From assembly GCA_903847205.1 (NCBI GenBank), contig CAINDA010000037.1:39440-103439 (forward strand): DNA of 64,000 nt, read 5' to 3'. The notes below the pieces were generated by a model, which made no database searches, was not told the DNA's origin, and worked only from the letters and a program-made list of their open reading frames with translations. The DNA is from an uncultured Bacteroidota bacterium. GTDB taxonomy: Bacteria; Bacteroidota; Bacteroidia; 2-12-FULL-35-15. The translations under genes and the position numbers were made by a program. Of this stretch, positions 44,350 to 53,935 are shown piece after piece. How positions within the stretch are numbered: the first letter of the stretch is position 1; each line of letters starts with the position of its first letter.

Positions 44350-45678
44350 TTACCGAATCAATGATATATTTCCTTTTTTAGATACTTTTTCACCTGTAAG
44401 AAGCTTTGCATTGATGTAATAAACAAATACAGCAGGCTCTAAAGCTTTACCTTTATAAGTCCCATCCCATCCAGCTTTGACATCATCTGTTTCATACACT
44501 TTTTCGCCCCAGCGATCAAAAATCAGAATAGAGAAGTCCGCAACACAATCTGACCATCCATGAATAAGAAATAAATCGCTGTGCCCGTCATTGTTGGGTG
44601 AAAAGGCATTTGGAACGGCTAAATTTCCGCAAATCAGATTAAGATTCGGGTCACGCATTTTCAAAGTCCAGGGCGCCGAAACACTATTTGCAGTAATTGT
44701 TATTGTATTCATTGTGGAATTCAGAGTACCAACTGTCGGGTTCTGCCATTGAGTACCATTCCACATCCAGGCACGAAGGCTGTCTTCAATAATATTGTTA
44801 GTACTTCCGCCTGTTGTATTCCACTCAATATCACGATAAGTAAAAGTTAAATCTCCTGCAGGGTTTGCAGTATAATTTGCATAATTTACATCCCAAAAAC
44901 GATCGGCACATTTATCAGCACTTTCAAGCCCGTTAGCATCATTCAAATCTGTAACACCCGATGGAAGCGGACGATTATTTACCGCTGCCGTTACATCGGT
45001 TGGATATGTTGCGACAGAAACACTTCCTGCACCAGTGCCGGCAGCAGTTACATTATACATTACAGGAATATAAGTACCTGCGGCTGTCCCAAAAGGAATG
45101 ACATAGTTACTGGCAGAATTTCCAATATTCCACTGGACTTTTCCATATCCAGCTGTCGGGTCGGTCTCAGAAATAATATAACCGGTTGTGCGAGTAATGG
45201 CTGCAGGAGCCGGATTTGTGACGATGCAGGTTTTACTGTTTAAATTAAAAGGATCTGATTCAAGTGCGAGAACACCGCTGTTTCCGCCCACAACAGTTGT
45301 AACATTAAGTTTTTTGGTACCGATACCCTGGCAGTCGAGATCATTAAATGTGGTGGTAGCGGCACCTGTAATCATCTGGGATGCTCCATATAAAATAACT
45401 TTGCCGGTAGTGGGATCAAGACAGCCGGATGATGCATCATTTGACCAATTTCCGGTTAAGTACAGATTACCTTGATTATGAATTGCTCCGGTTGTAAAGT
45501 TTGTTACATGCCCATCGACATATAATATACCTGCCGAATTAATTGTAACATCTGTGCCTCCATTATAAAAATTTGTTTGAGAAAAAGAAAGGTGAGGCGC
45601 TAAAACCATTGCCGTTATTGCTAAAACAAGGCAATAGCGGGTAAAAAGAATATCTAAAGTAAAAATTATTTTTTTCAT
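44350..45678 (-). CDS. T9SS type-B sorting-domain surface protein
   Basis: 442 residues. A signal peptide (to about LSFSQ, residue 34) is followed by an FYNGGTDVTINSAGILYVDG segment and a repetitive beta-rich passenger with Asn/Thr/Gly-rich strands (VTNFTTGAIHNQGNLYLTGNW). The C-terminal ~85 residues are a gliding-motility-type (type B) sorting domain starting NAFSPNNDGHSDLF and containing FDRWGEKVYETDD and KGNISLIR. It is the probable partner of the PorP/SprF protein encoded 80 bp downstream, which would anchor or translocate it. Passenger function unknown. Confidence 0.85.
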   Translation of the reverse strand: MKKIIFTLDILFTRYCLVLAITAMVLAPHLSFSQTNFYNGGTDVTINSAGILYVDGHVTNFTTGAIHNQGNLYLTGNWSNDASSGCLDPTTGKVILYGASQMITGAATTTFNDLDCQGIGTKKLNVTTVVGGNSGVLALESDPFNLNSKTCIVTNPAPAAITRTTGYIISETDPTAGYGKVQWNIGNSASNYVIPFGTAAGTYIPVMYNVTAAGTGAGSVSVATYPTDVTAAVNNRPLPSGVTDLNDANGLESADKCADRFWDVNYANYTANPAGDLTFTYRDIEWNTTGGSTNNIIEDSLRAWMWNGTQWQNPTVGTLNSTMNTITITANSVSAPWTLKMRDPNLNLICGNLAVPNAFSPNNDGHSDLFLIHGWSDCVADFSILIFDRWGEKVYETDDVKAGWDGTYKGKALEPAVFVYYINAKLLTGEKVSKKGNISLIR

Positions 45679-45816
45679 TTGTTTTATAATAGATTCATAA
45701 AGATAATTTTTTCTTTTTACTTTCCGAATATTGTACTAATAATTTTAAAAATAGTTTCAATTCCGCACCAAAGGACTAAAGAAGGTAATTTTGAAATTGC
45801 GGGCTAAATCAAATAA

Positions 45817-46635
45817 TCAATTCTTAATACAACGAACGCTGTGTCCAAAGGCCTCGTTATTCCATCCTCTTAGCACTCCTGCATTAGTATCTACTAAATC
45901 TCGGAGCCAAGCCAAACCAGCTGTCTCGGTGGTTGACCACCAAGCCCCCTGAGTACCGTTATATTGGAAACCGCCGAACCAGGAGTCGCCTCCAGGAAGA
46001 GCTGTGAAGCCAGTGCTGTTTGTGGCAGCCGCATTGGGAGCTGTCCAGTTTGCTGTTCCTGCTTGTTTGAGATTGCTGCCTTCATTCGTTCCAAAAAAGC
46101 CTCCATCTGTAACATTATAATGGAAAGCACCCGGATTACTGCCTGCATTCTTTTCCAGCAGGGTCCATTCATAATGAGAAGGAATGTGCCATCCTGACGG
46201 ACAGATGCCTTGTATGGGAATCAAACAAGGAGGACAAGCCGAATCTCCATTGCAGCCACTAGAACCGTTCATCATATTTGCCCACTCATACAATCCTCCA
46301 AAAGGACAAGAAGCATCATCAACTCCGCTCAAATTCTGACAATATTTTTCCCCGGCTAATTGTGCCCCTCCATGTATTGCTGTATAAGAGCCGCTGGTGC
46401 TGTAGTTCAGGTTTTCTGCCATCCAGCATTGGATGCCCTTACCTGTTCCGGTTTGCACTACATTATATACTTTACCATCCCGGGCATCTGTAATTGTTGT
46501 AAATCCGCCACAGGGGGAAGTTTGGTGACCACCTGCACAGATAATAGCAGCAATAGGTGCAGAATAGTTTACAAATATATTTTGTGAAGCAGCAAAATAT
46601 GGAATAAAAAATAATACAAATAATGTTTTTTTCAT
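45817..46635 (-). CDS. FISUMP-domain secreted protein, copy 1
   Basis: 272 residues. Signal peptide MKKTLFVLFFIPYFAASQN; the first codon of the longest frame is TTG at 46638, so I take the adjacent ATG at 46635. The domain is the Fibrobacter succinogenes major paralogous domain (Fib_succ_major): DARDGKVYNVVQTG, QCWMAENLNY, GGLYEWANMMNG, CPSGWHIPSHYEWTLLE, and a final HSVRCIKN. Family members are secreted or surface lectin-like proteins of unknown role. A tandem paralog lies 107 bp upstream. It has its own -7 element at 46706. Confidence 0.85.
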   Translation of the reverse strand: MKKTLFVLFFIPYFAASQNIFVNYSAPIAAIICAGGHQTSPCGGFTTITDARDGKVYNVVQTGTGKGIQCWMAENLNYSTSGSYTAIHGGAQLAGEKYCQNLSGVDDASCPFGGLYEWANMMNGSSGCNGDSACPPCLIPIQGICPSGWHIPSHYEWTLLEKNAGSNPGAFHYNVTDGGFFGTNEGSNLKQAGTANWTAPNAAATNSTGFTALPGGDSWFGGFQYNGTQGAWWSTTETAGLAWLRDLVDTNAGVLRGWNNEAFGHSVRCIKN

Positions 46636-46705
46636 CAAATAATGTTTTCCAATTTGTCCGATAATATTTCTCAGCTTCTCTCACTCAAAAGCTCACATCC
46701 ATCGA

Positions 46706-46713
46706 CAAATATA
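46706..46713 (-). promoter_or_regulatory. -7 promoter element of FISUMP copy 1
   Basis: TATATTTG on the minus strand between the two FISUMP genes, so the copies may be expressed separately. Confidence 0.4.
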
Positions 46714-46741
46714 CAGGGTAAACTCCAGCGGAACAAAATAA

Positions 46742-47527
46742 TCAGTCCTTAACACACCGTACTGAGTAGCCGTCCGATTTAGTATCCCTGTTACGCTTCA
46801 CACGTGGCTCCGCATAATACAAGTATCGATCCCAGGCATGAACCACATCGCTCTCGGTAGATGACCACCAGACGCCATAGGCCCCAACATAGTTGAACGA
46901 GCCATACTGAGAGTAGGCGCCCGGAAGGGCTGAGAAACAAATGGTATTTGCTGCACCTATATTGGGTGCTGTCCAGTTAGCGGTGCCTGTTTGTTTAAGG
47001 TTGCCACCCTCATCAATTCCAAGCCAACCCGCCGTTAAAACATCGTATGGAAAAGCGCTTGGATTTGAACCTGCATTTCGCTCTAAAAATGTCCATTCGT
47101 AATGCGATGGAATGTGCCAGCCGGCAGGGCATAAACCCTGAACTGGAATAATACAGGCAGGAGATGCAGAATCGCCATTGCAAGATGCAGCACCATTCAT
47201 CATATTTGCCCATTCATATAGGCCGCCAAAAGGACAGGAAACATCATTGACGCCATTTAAATTTTGGCAAAATTTTGTTCCAGCTATCTGAGGGTTTGTA
47301 ATTGCTGCAAAAGTGCCGTAATTTAAATTTTGAGCCATCCAGCATTGGGTGCCAATTTGAACAATGTTATATACTTTGCCATCACGGGCATCTGTTATAG
47401 TAGTTTGGCCGTTACAACCACTACCTGAACAAGAGGCAGGAGTATAAGGTGCTGAATAGTTTACAAATATATTTTGTGCAGCAGTAAATAATGGAATAAA
47501 GAATAATATGAATAATAGTTTTTTCAT
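46742..47527 (-). CDS. FISUMP-domain secreted protein, copy 2
   Basis: 261 residues, a paralog of the 45817-46635 protein with the same order of motifs: DARDGKVYNIVQIG, QCWMAQNLNYGTFA, GGLYEWANMMNGA, CPAGWHIPSHYEWTFLE, and terminal SVRCVKD. Signal peptide ends LFTAAQN. The TTG at 47530 is the first codon of the longest frame, but ATG at 47527 is better. It begins 4 bp after the stop of the collagen-like gene on the same strand, so the two are almost certainly one transcript, suggesting a shared surface structure. Confidence 0.85.
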   Translation of the reverse strand: MKKLLFILFFIPLFTAAQNIFVNYSAPYTPASCSGSGCNGQTTITDARDGKVYNIVQIGTQCWMAQNLNYGTFAAITNPQIAGTKFCQNLNGVNDVSCPFGGLYEWANMMNGAASCNGDSASPACIIPVQGLCPAGWHIPSHYEWTFLERNAGSNPSAFPYDVLTAGWLGIDEGGNLKQTGTANWTAPNIGAANTICFSALPGAYSQYGSFNYVGAYGVWWSSTESDVVHAWDRYLYYAEPRVKRNRDTKSDGYSVRCVKD

Positions 47528-47531
47528 CAAA

Positions 47532-48716
<1,185 letters not shown>

Positions 48717-48744
48717 CTATACTATTTTTATATTGTGCGAAAAA

Positions 48745-48752
48745 CAAATATA
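48745..48752 (-). promoter_or_regulatory. -7 promoter element of the collagen-like/FISUMP transcript
   Basis: TATATTTG on the minus strand, 35 bp before ATG 48710, in an AT-rich tract. Confidence 0.5.
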
Positions 48753-48868
48753 TATATAACATTTTTAACAATACGAATATTATTAGTTATTGGTTTATTG
48801 GTTTATTGTAAATTGTCTATTGCCTATTAAAATTAAGGAGTTTATATTTAAAGATTTGCCGCATGTCA

Positions 48869-49218
48869 TCCTTTGCAGGGGGAATTACGTAAAACGGTTC
48901 CGTTGCACGTCATCCTTTGCAGGGAATTAAGTAAAATGGTTCCGTTGCATTTTATCCTTTGCAGGAAATTAGATGTATGCACTTGCAAATGCTCAATCCT
49001 TTACAGAGGATTACGTGTGTGCAGTTGCAAATGCTCAATCCTTTACAGGAGATCACGTGTACGGAGTTGCAAATGCTTAATCCTTTACAGGAGATCACGT
49101 GTATGCAGTTGCAAATGCTTAATCCTTTGCAGAGGATCACGTGTATGCAGTTGCAAATGCTTAATCCTTTGCAGGGGATCACGTAAAACGGTTCCGTTGC
49201 TCATCATCCTTAACAGGA
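48869..49218. repeat. Minisatellite: nine 42-bp units
   Basis: TCCTTTGCAG or TCCTTTACAG begins each unit at 48869, 48913, 48955, 48997, 49039, 49081, 49123, 49165 and 49207; every spacing is 42 bp except the first (44). Each continues with GGATCACGTG, then GCAGTTGCAAATGCTTAA in the middle units, or AAAACGGTTCCGTTGC in the outer ones. The outer variant GGTTCCGTTGC appears at both ends, so the middle units look like an expansion within the array. It fills the gap between the collagen-like gene's promoter and the next gene's 3' end. Confidence 0.9.
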
Positions 49219-49234
49219 TCAGCATTACAAATTT

Positions 49235-50683
49235 TTATTGTTTACTTAAAACAAAATTCAGCTGCTCTTCACTCTCCGGCTTATTAATAATTTTTTTATC
49301 CTTATTTAGCAAAAACATTGACGGTGTTGCAAACACATTGTACTGCCTCACTATCCGGCCTTGCCATCCTTTTAAATCGCAGAGATGAATATTACTGCCC
49401 AGGCTATTTTTCTCAACAAAATCTTTCCATGCTTTTTCATCGTTATCTAACGATATAAAGAGTGTAATTACCGACTTTTCTTTATGGCTGTTTTGGAAAT
49501 CTTCAACAGCCTTTTTTATTTTCGGAATCTCTAAGGTGCAATGCGGACACCAGCTTGCCCAAAACACCAGCAATGTATAATCTGCAGGAATTTGATACAT
49601 GTTCATTTTGCCTGAAACAACTTCAAAATCAGGTGCGGCATTGCCAATCTGAACATTTCGCAGCACACTTATCTTTTCGCGCCATTGATTGAGAGACGGG
49701 TAGGTTTGGCTGCAATCTCCGCTGACAGCCTGATATACCCATTTGTCATACACACTGAACATAGCATCGTACATTTTTCTTTTGTCTAGTTTTTTCAGAA
49801 TATACTTCAGACAAAACTCATGAACAGAATGATCTGCCTGTGTATGTTTCAAAAATTCGTCAGCTGCGTTTTTTATTTTTTTTTCATAGTCCGTATTAGT
49901 TTCTCTATTAACCCGCATCAGAAAGGAAAACAAATCAAAGTAATTATCAATCTTTTCAGGAAGGATACTGGTGTTCATGTAAAATTCTCCATTCTCAGAA
50001 GGATGAAAATAATCAAAGTAATGAGTTGCAATGACACTGTCCCTCCAATCATCCGGGCCTTTCCAATCTGGATTCATGGGCTGATAGTAGGCATTGATGA
50101 TGAGCTGGGCAGAAGGAGAATGGCTGCTTTCTTTGAGCAATTCATCCATAGCTTTGTACCGTTCAAAATATTCATTTTCAATTACTTTATGAAAAGGATC
50201 CTGCAGGGGATACAAACGAATCATTTCTTTCAATACAAAATTGGCAACAGTAGCCTGCTTCTGGGCCCTTTGAAATTTATAAAACAGTTTGTTTTCATCT
50301 GACTTTATGACTTCCAAACTATCGGATGCCAGGTTATTAAACATATCAAAACGGTAAACTGTTTTGATTTCTATATTCTCTTCAACTTGCCTTCCAGCCT
50401 CCTTTCCGAGAGTTGCAGCTGAGCCGGTAGAAAGTACGTAAAACCATTGGTTACTCGGCAAATTGAAACGGTAGATTCCTTTTGATGAAAATTGTGCGAA
50501 ATTAAATTTGCCCTTTTCATCCGTTTTTAGGGAATCAATAAAAATCAAACTATCGCCAAAACATCTAAAAGCATACACATATTTTAAAGGATAATTACTT
50601 ATTGAAGCAGCAAGAAGAGGTGTGGCTGAAACATTAATTTGGATTGATATTATAAGAACCAGAGAGCTTATGAATGATTTCAT
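49235..50683 (-). CDS. Secreted thioredoxin-like (TlpA-type) protein with N-terminal domain
   Basis: 482 residues. Signal peptide MKSFISSLVLIISIQINVSA, taking ATG 50683 rather than 50695. A beta-rich N-terminal domain of about 100 residues (YPLKYVYAFRCFGDSLIFIDS... GKFNFAQFSSKGIYRFNL) resembles the DUF4369-type domain often fused to TlpA in Bacteroidota, then a long helical region. The thioredoxin domain at about 350-480 has AAPDFEV, VFWASWCPHCTLEIPKI (CxxC active site) and LFISLDNDEKAW. It reduces disulfides in periplasmic proteins, or serves in cytochrome c maturation; substrate unknown. Confidence 0.85.
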   Translation of the reverse strand: MKSFISSLVLIISIQINVSATPLLAASISNYPLKYVYAFRCFGDSLIFIDSLKTDEKGKFNFAQFSSKGIYRFNLPSNQWFYVLSTGSAATLGKEAGRQVEENIEIKTVYRFDMFNNLASDSLEVIKSDENKLFYKFQRAQKQATVANFVLKEMIRLYPLQDPFHKVIENEYFERYKAMDELLKESSHSPSAQLIINAYYQPMNPDWKGPDDWRDSVIATHYFDYFHPSENGEFYMNTSILPEKIDNYFDLFSFLMRVNRETNTDYEKKIKNAADEFLKHTQADHSVHEFCLKYILKKLDKRKMYDAMFSVYDKWVYQAVSGDCSQTYPSLNQWREKISVLRNVQIGNAAPDFEVVSGKMNMYQIPADYTLLVFWASWCPHCTLEIPKIKKAVEDFQNSHKEKSVITLFISLDNDEKAWKDFVEKNSLGSNIHLCDLKGWQGRIVRQYNVFATPSMFLLNKDKKIINKPESEEQLNFVLSKQ

Positions 50684-50750
50684 TTCAAAACACATAAATT
50701 ATTTTATGAAGTGAAAGTATGAAAAGTTTAGATTCAGTTAAAGTTTAAAA

Positions 50751-50783
50751 TTGTTATTCAAATAACTAATTTTTGTAACTTTG
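50751..50783 (+). promoter_or_regulatory. Promoter of the peroxiredoxin gene
   Basis: TTG (50751-50753), 22 bp, then TAACTTTG (50776-50783) and C, with ATG 43 bp further on. Confidence 0.6.
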
Positions 50784-50826
50784 CGGACAAATTATTATTT
50801 ATAATCAATCTAAAAACATATACCAA

Positions 50827-51456
50827 ATGGCATTAGTAGGAAAAAAAGCGCCTTCATTTAAAGCGCAGGCCGTAATATACGGCGGAGAAATAGTTTCAGA
50901 CTTTTCTCTTGATCAGTACATCGGCAAAAAACATGTTGTTTTCTTTTTTTATCCAAAAGATTTCACTTTTGTCTGCCCGACAGAATTACATGCATTTCAG
51001 GATAAATTAGCTGAATTTGAAAAACGCAATGTTGCTGTTGTAGCTTGTTCAACTGATACAGAACAGTCGCATTGGGGATGGCTGCAGACACCAAAAGCAC
51101 AAGGCGGTATTCAGGGAGTTACTTACCCGATTGTTGCTGATACAACAAAAACAATTTCTATGAATTTTGATGTATTGTTCGGCGAATATGAAGTTGATGA
51201 AAACAATACTTTGACCGCAAACGGCCCTATGATTGCTTTCCGCGGCTTGTATTTAATTGACAAAAACGGAGTAATACGCCATCAGCTGATTAACGATCTT
51301 TCATTAGGACGCAGTGTTGACGAGGCTTTACGTATGGTTGATGCGCTTCAGTTTTCTGAAGAAAACGGAGAAGTATGCCCTGCAAACTGGCACAAAGGCG
51401 ATGATGCAATGAAAGCAACTCATAAAGATGTTGCAAATTATCTTGCAAAACATTAA
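50827..51456 (+). CDS. Typical 2-Cys peroxiredoxin (AhpC/Prx1 type)
   Basis: 209 residues, cytosolic. The peroxidatic Cys is in FYPKDFTFVCPTELHAFQ (about Cys 50), and the resolving Cys in NGEVCPANWHKGDDA near 178. Other conserved parts are VACSTDTEQSHWGWL and IRHQLINDLSLGRSVDEALR. It reduces hydrogen peroxide and organic hydroperoxides, regenerated by thioredoxin or AhpF. The decameric Prx1-type C-terminal helix is present. Own promoter and strong terminator. Confidence 0.95.
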   Translation: MALVGKKAPSFKAQAVIYGGEIVSDFSLDQYIGKKHVVFFFYPKDFTFVCPTELHAFQDKLAEFEKRNVAVVACSTDTEQSHWGWLQTPKAQGGIQGVTYPIVADTTKTISMNFDVLFGEYEVDENNTLTANGPMIAFRGLYLIDKNGVIRHQLINDLSLGRSVDEALRMVDALQFSEENGEVCPANWHKGDDAMKATHKDVANYLAKH

Positions 51457-51491
51457 TTAAAATTTTCCAATTAAAATTCCCGATTAAAATT

Positions 51492-51522
51492 TAAAATTAC
51501 CTCCTTCAAGGAGGTAATTTTA
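51492..51522 (+). terminator. Terminator of the peroxiredoxin gene
   Basis: TAAAATTACCTCCTT and its exact inverse AAGGAGGTAATTTTA with a one-base loop: a 15-bp perfect hairpin, only four bases before the next promoter element. Confidence 0.9.
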
Positions 51523-51525
51523 TTT

Positions 51526-51533
51526 TATATTTG
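51526..51533 (+). promoter_or_regulatory. -7 promoter element of the OmpH gene
   Basis: TATATTTG followed by C, about 24 bp before ATG 51557. Its -33 region would fall inside the preceding terminator hairpin. Confidence 0.6.
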
Positions 51534-51556
51534 CTCTCCTTTTAAAATCCCAGAAA

Positions 51557-52201
51557 ATGAATAATCGAATTTCGAGTCTGCTGAATATTGCATTAGTAAT
51601 TGCAGTTGCAATATTATATTATCTACACTTTTCAGGAAGCGGTAAAACTGCTGCTATAAAAAACACTGCTGATTCCGCTGTGGCGGCAAAGCCTGTAGTA
51701 CTTTCTCCTAAAGAAATTAAAGCTTCTAAAATTGTTTATATAAACAGTGATGTTTTAAATAAACAATATGATTTTGTAAAAGATCTTACAGCAGCGGCGC
51801 AATCGAAACAGCAAAAACTGGAAGGGGCTTATCAGTCGAAAGCAAAGAAATTCCAGGAAGATTATGCTGCTTTTCAGCAAAAGGCAAGTCAAGGGCTGTT
51901 GTCAGAGAACCAAGCAGCAACCGGTCAGGCAGATTTAATTAAACGTAAAGATGAAATTGACCAAATGGAACAGCAGCTGCAGGCTATGGTTGAAGAAATT
52001 CAGAAGAGCAATGAGGAAGTACGCAGGAGAGTATTGGATTATGTTACAGAATACAATAAAAAAGGGCAATACAATTTTGTTTTAACTTATACTAACGGCC
52101 CGGGCGGGGCATTGATATTGGCAAACGACAGCCTTGATATCACCAGCGAAATTGTTGATGGATTAAATGCTCAGTATAAAGAGAAGAAAGGAAAAAAATA
52201 A
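51557..52201 (+). CDS. OmpH/Skp-family periplasmic chaperone
   Basis: 214 residues. N-terminal membrane anchor or signal (IALVIAVAILYYLHF), then KIVYINSDVLNKQYDFVKDL, a Skp-type start, a long coiled coil (about 75-160, QQKLEGAYQSKAKKFQEDYAAFQQKA... DEIDQMEQQLQAMVEEIQ) and a C-terminal TYTNGPGGALILAN strand. Skp/OmpH captures unfolded outer-membrane proteins in the periplasm. Here the N-terminus looks uncleaved. Monocistronic. Confidence 0.85.
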   Translation: MNNRISSLLNIALVIAVAILYYLHFSGSGKTAAIKNTADSAVAAKPVVLSPKEIKASKIVYINSDVLNKQYDFVKDLTAAAQSKQQKLEGAYQSKAKKFQEDYAAFQQKASQGLLSENQAATGQADLIKRKDEIDQMEQQLQAMVEEIQKSNEEVRRRVLDYVTEYNKKGQYNFVLTYTNGPGGALILANDSLDITSEIVDGLNAQYKEKKGKK

Positions 52202-52207
52202 TTTCAA

Positions 52208-52275
52208 AATTGTTTTATTGCTAAATTGCTTTATTGTTGAATTGCTTACTGCTGAATCGTTTTATTGCTTTATTA
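52208..52275. repeat. Degenerate ~16-bp TTTATTGCTGAATTG repeats
   Basis: Four imperfect units (AATTGTTTTATTGCT, AAATTGCTTTATTGTTG, AATTGCTTACTGCTG, AATCGTTTTATTGCTTT), directly after the ompH stop codon. Confidence 0.6.
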
Positions 52276-52352
52276 AAAATATCTTATTCTACTGCCGCCC
52301 TGTTTATTACAAAGATTAATTTTTCAGATAATTTATTTCAATTACAGATACT

Positions 52353-52769
52353 ATGGAAAGTACTGAAACCAAAGGCTTATTAATTCACAAAATTAAATTC
52401 GTAGAAAAATTTCATGACGTTTTTAAAATTGGCAACCGCTATACTCCTACTGCAGATTTAGACGAAAGGGAATACATGCTTCGTTATAATTTGATTAAAG
52501 AGGAAAACGAAGAATACCTTGAAGCATGCAAAAATGGTGATTTAACAGAGATAGCAGATGCATTAGGCGACCAGCTGTATATTTTATTCGGAACCATACT
52601 GAGGCACGGCCTGCAGTATAAAATTGAGGAAGTGTTTGACGAAATTCAGCGAAGCAATATGAGCAAGCTGGATGAAAACGGTAATCCGATTTTCAGAGAA
52701 GACGGGAAAATATTAAAAAGCAATTTGTATTTCAAGCCGAATATAAAATCAATATTAGCTGCTGAATAA
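52353..52769 (+). CDS. MazG-like / all-alpha NTP pyrophosphohydrolase
   Basis: 138 residues, cytosolic. The metal-binding pattern EExxE followed by ExxD is visible in KEENEEYLEACKNGD and LTEIADALGDQLYILFG. A C-terminal ENGNPIFREDGKILKSNLYFKP follows, a segment seen in the HisE-like NTP-PPase family. It hydrolyses non-canonical or excess nucleoside triphosphates to monophosphates. Lies 26 bp before the next gene on the same strand. Confidence 0.8.
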   Translation: MESTETKGLLIHKIKFVEKFHDVFKIGNRYTPTADLDEREYMLRYNLIKEENEEYLEACKNGDLTEIADALGDQLYILFGTILRHGLQYKIEEVFDEIQRSNMSKLDENGNPIFREDGKILKSNLYFKPNIKSILAAE

Positions 52770-52795
52770 GCCAGGTGTAAAAAATAAAAAGCAAA

Positions 52796-53143
52796 ATGGT
52801 AAGCGTTAAAACAGAAGGAAAAAACATATTATTTGAAGCGCAGGGACTTCATAAACTATGGTCGTTTAAAAGCAAGCTTGAAATTCCGAAAGAGCATATT
52901 TTGAATGCATATCAAAATGATGATGAATTATCAGGATGGAAAGGATGGAGAGCACCCGGAACCAGTGTTCCGTATTTAATAACCGCCGGCACTTTTCATT
53001 TAAGCGGCAACCGAATTTTTTGGGATGTGGTAAACAAAGAGAATACAATTATTATTTCACTTAAAGATGAGGAGTATCAAAAACTCATCATTGAAGTTGA
53101 AAATCCTGAAGAAGCAATTAAACTATTAAAAGGGAAACAATAG
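52796..53143 (+). CDS. Small PH-like domain protein
   Basis: 115 residues. Alternating strands (KNILFEAQGLHKLWSF, GTFHLSGNRIFWDV, NTIIISLKDEEYQKLIIEV) with a terminal helix (PEEAIKLLKGK) form the pattern of a bacterial PH-like domain. The segment GWKGWRAPGTSVPYLITAGTF near the middle is the most distinctive. I recognise the pattern but not a specific family. It follows the MazG-like gene after 26 bp, and the two are probably co-transcribed. Confidence 0.6.
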   Translation: MVSVKTEGKNILFEAQGLHKLWSFKSKLEIPKEHILNAYQNDDELSGWKGWRAPGTSVPYLITAGTFHLSGNRIFWDVVNKENTIIISLKDEEYQKLIIEVENPEEAIKLLKGKQ

Positions 53144-53180
53144 ATTTAGAAATAAATCCCAAATTCTAAAGTTGATATCA

Positions 53181-53861
53181 TCAGCATACCTTCTGGGCTC
53201 TTACCATTTCACGTTTTCCGGGAGGGCCTTTTAAAGATTCGACAGCAAATCCTACTTTTTTTAATGTGCGTTTTACCTCGCCTTTTGCGCAATAGGTAAC
53301 CAAATATCCTTTGTCCGCCATAGCTGCATAAATCTTAGCAAACACTTCTTCTATCCACATTTCGGGCTGTACAGGCGGACCGAAAGCATCAAAATAAATT
53401 AAATCGTATTTATTTTCTAAAATAGCCTGCTGTATTGTGTTTTTTATTTTACGAATTGTAAATTGATTTGAAAGCATCACCGGCTTATCCCATTCGCAGC
53501 TATGAACTGCATTAAAAACAGATTGATATTTTTCCGCATTAAGGCAATCGATATAATTTAATTGCCCGGCTAAATCAATACTTAAAGGATATGCTTCAAC
53601 TGCAGTATAATAAATATGCGATGCAGATTTTTCGGCTTCAATAAATGTGAGCAGTGCATTTAATCCAGTACCTAAGCCTATTTCGAGGATTTTTATTTCT
53701 ACCGGCAGAGCTGCGCCGGAAATAAAATGTTTTAATCCTGCTTCAATAAAAACATGTCTGCTTTCCTGCACGGCACCATGAATAGAATGGTAGTGCTCAT
53801 CCAATTCTTTTATATATAATGAGTGAGAGCCGTCTTCAGTTTTTATAATTTCAGGAAGCAT
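53181..53861 (-). CDS. mnmD: tRNA 5-methylaminomethyl-2-thiouridine methyltransferase MnmD
   Basis: 226 residues. TEDGSHSLYIKELDEHYHSIHGAVQESRHVFIEAGL is the diagnostic N-terminus of the MnmC/MnmD methyltransferase domain. The SAM motif ILEIGLGTGLNALLTF follows near 60-75, then YFDAFGPPVQPEMW near 150-163. The C-terminal oxidase domain of bifunctional MnmC is missing; single-domain MnmD is known in this phylum. It completes the mnm5s2U34 modification of the tRNA wobble base. Confidence 0.9.
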   Translation of the reverse strand: MLPEIIKTEDGSHSLYIKELDEHYHSIHGAVQESRHVFIEAGLKHFISGAALPVEIKILEIGLGTGLNALLTFIEAEKSASHIYYTAVEAYPLSIDLAGQLNYIDCLNAEKYQSVFNAVHSCEWDKPVMLSNQFTIRKIKNTIQQAILENKYDLIYFDAFGPPVQPEMWIEEVFAKIYAAMADKGYLVTYCAKGEVKRTLKKVGFAVESLKGPPGKREMVRAQKVC

Positions 53862-53935
53862 AAATAATTCAAAGTTGAAAATTAATAGATATAATGGATA
53901 ACCTTTTTATCCACGGCCTTAATTACATTCACTAT

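Noticed and set aside
48873..49388. 171-residue Cys-rich frame over the 42-bp array
   Set aside because: Period-driven open frame that runs into the antisense strand of the thioredoxin-like gene. No coding signature.
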